Assembly (NCBI GenBank): GCA_023436825.1
Contig: JAEZHS010000583.1
Location: 1 to 17,489, forward strand
DNA: 17,489 nt
Source: Pseudomonadota bacterium
GTDB lineage: Bacteria > Pseudomonadota > Alphaproteobacteria > Reyranellales > Reyranellaceae
Direction of reading: 5' to 3'
Shown here in pieces: positions 16,407 to 17,489 of the stretch; position 1 is the stretch's first letter; each line of letters starts with the position of its first letter. A program made the translations under genes and the position numbers. The notes beneath the pieces were generated by a model. That model was not told the origin of the DNA. It did not search any database and was given only the letters and a program-made list of their open reading frames with translations.

Positions 16407-16940
16407 ATGACGTCAACGAAGGTCAGGAGCGATGCAATGGTAATTTTCGCACGTTCAGTCTTGGTTACGATGGTTTCCGTGGCGGCTCTGTGCCTGCTCG
16501 GCACACCGTCGCCTGCCGCGGCACAGAGCAAGCAGGCGGCGGCATCGCCAGCCGCACCTGGCGCCGAGAAAAAGCCACATCGGCTGATCCTTCAGGTGAA
16601 TACGAATGAGCCCGCAGCAATGAACCTGGCACTCAACAACGCGGCCAATGTCGAGCAACACTACAAGAGCATCGGACAACGGGTTCAGATCGAGATCGTT
16701 GCCTTTGGGCCGGGGCTCAACATGCTGCGCGACGATACCTCTCCAGTGAAAGAGCGGATCAAGTCGCTTGCCGAGACCTCGCGGTCGATCTCGTTTGCCG
16801 CCTGCGACAATACAAGGACGAACATGAGCCGAGCCGAGCAAAAGGAAATACCGCTCGTCTCGCAGGCCACGGTCGTGGCGTCTGGTGTGGTGCGGGTGAT
16901 GGAGCTGCAGGAGCAGGGCTGGAGCTACGTACGCCCATAA
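16407..16940 (+). CDS. exported DsrE-family-like protein
   Basis: This 177-residue protein has a signal sequence (VIFARSVLVTMVSVAALCLL ... PAAAQ, cleavage near residue 40). The mature domain reads RLILQVNTNEPAAMNLALNN, then AANVEQHYKSIGQRVQIEIV and AFGPGLNML, with a single conserved-position cysteine, Cys133, in ISFAACDNTRTNM. This is the DsrE/DsrF-like alpha/beta fold, in which a cysteine at this place can carry sulfur in cytoplasmic relatives; export makes a sulfur-relay role less obvious. The ATG at 16407 follows GAGG; an ATG at 16437 just before the hydrophobic core, preceded by AGGAG, is an equally good start. It follows the VasI-like gene by 13 nt and is probably the last gene of the cluster. 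Confidence 0.8.
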   Translation: MTSTKVRSDAMVIFARSVLVTMVSVAALCLLGTPSPAAAQSKQAAASPAAPGAEKKPHRLILQVNTNEPAAMNLALNNAANVEQHYKSIGQRVQIEIVAFGPGLNMLRDDTSPVKERIKSLAETSRSISFAACDNTRTNMSRAEQKEIPLVSQATVVASGVVRVMELQEQGWSYVRP

Positions 16941-17255
16941 TCCCGCGCGCGGTTGCTGGCCAAGTCTGCATCGACATGCCTGCAGTATCAGAAATTTCGC
17001 GAAGCCGCGTTGCCTGACTACATGCCTGATGACCGTCGGGCTGCGTCGTTCAACGTCTGGGCTGTAGAGGGAATCTGGTCTAGCGTACTCTCCTCCGGCG
17101 CCGCCTGGCGCTGAACGCTCTGTCAGCCCATTTGAGCCGCTGCGGCCATGCTGGGGCTCGGCGCCGAGTGAGCACGCTCGGTTGGCGACGGGCAGCGCTC
17201 GGAGCAGTCGGAAATCATCGCAAGTCTTCGTCGATGCAAGTCAGGAAAGATTTCC
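16941..17255. other. intergenic stretch with possible gene remnant
   Basis: Directly after the DsrE-like stop, in the same frame, an open stretch reads LQYQKFREAALPDYMPDDRR, then ASFNVWAVEG, and stops at 17112-17114. It looks protein-like but has no start codon and matches no family I know, so it may be the tail of a decayed gene. The rest shows nothing clear apart from the ribosome-binding site of the next gene. Confidence 0.4.
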
Positions 17256-17489
17256 ATGCCGTTCCATCAAATAGGCGACGTTCGCATTCGCTACGAAGAG
17301 GTTGGCTCCGGCTTCCCGCTGCTCGTCATCCCTGGCGGCGGATTGAATTCGCGCGTCAATAACTGGCAGACCGCTGTTTTCAATGCGATGGAAGAGTTCA
17401 AGCACGACTTCCGCTGCAGCACCATGGATCAGTGCAACGCCAATGGCGGCGAGTCCATCGGTCCCGTGCCGGTCGGCGAACGCGTGGGA
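17256..17489 (+). CDS. alpha/beta hydrolase (3' partial)
   Basis: The first 78 residues are present and the frame runs off the window end. The opening MPFHQIGDVRIRYEEVGSG, the strand PLLVIPGGG with its oxyanion-type Gly-Gly-Gly, and a second strand (CSTMDQCNANGGES) match the N-terminal part of alpha/beta-fold hydrolases. The catalytic Ser/His lie beyond the window. AGGAAAG sits seven nt before the ATG at 17256. It is separated from the DsrE-like gene by 315 bp, so it is probably its own unit. Confidence 0.8.
   Translation, partial: MPFHQIGDVRIRYEEVGSGFPLLVIPGGGLNSRVNNWQTAVFNAMEEFKHDFRCSTMDQCNANGGESIGPVPVGERVG

Overview
This is a GC-rich window with alphaproteobacterial gene style. Several genes resemble families common in Bradyrhizobium- or Reyranella-like soil bacteria: a sulfatase with a CTAGR active site, a TAXI binding protein, and a coiled-coil protein opening with MRKPVDTAPRNGEF. 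The assignment is inference from gene style; no rRNA or marker gene is present. I see no tRNA, CRISPR array, insertion sequence or phage gene.

Left part (1-5993, all + strand). The window opens inside a secreted RTX calcium-binding protein that ends in a DUF4114-type domain. Two tandem AraC-family regulators follow: one intact (1610-2572) and a diverged paralogue (2629-3573) whose frame is broken twice by single-base changes in short homopolymers. Next come a secreted arylsulfatase, a strong hairpin and a small four-helix membrane protein.

Middle (6044-12655). This part is a patchwork. It holds a decayed MscS-type mechanosensitive channel on the - strand that has lost its pore helix, a small secreted two-cysteine protein and a universal stress protein. 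On the - strand there are also a SulP anion transporter and, upstream of it, a penicillin-acylase-family hydrolase. A gene-poor stretch of about 650 bp follows.

Right part (12656-17489, + strand). Four closely spaced genes (gaps of 19 nt, an ATGA overlap and 13 nt) look like one operon. They encode a membrane-anchored 680-residue coiled-coil protein with a Sel1/TPR-like tail, an orphan TAXI-type periplasmic binding protein, a secreted protein resembling the T6SS accessory family VasI/TagO, and a secreted DsrE-like protein. All four are predicted to be membrane-anchored or exported. I cannot link the set to a described pathway, and it is the best candidate here for an undescribed envelope system. 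A truncated alpha/beta hydrolase closes the window.

A loose sulfur theme (sulfatase, SulP transporter, DsrE-like protein) is visible but is only an inference. Three of the frame breaks lie at homopolymer runs, so sequencing error must be excluded before calling those genes dead.
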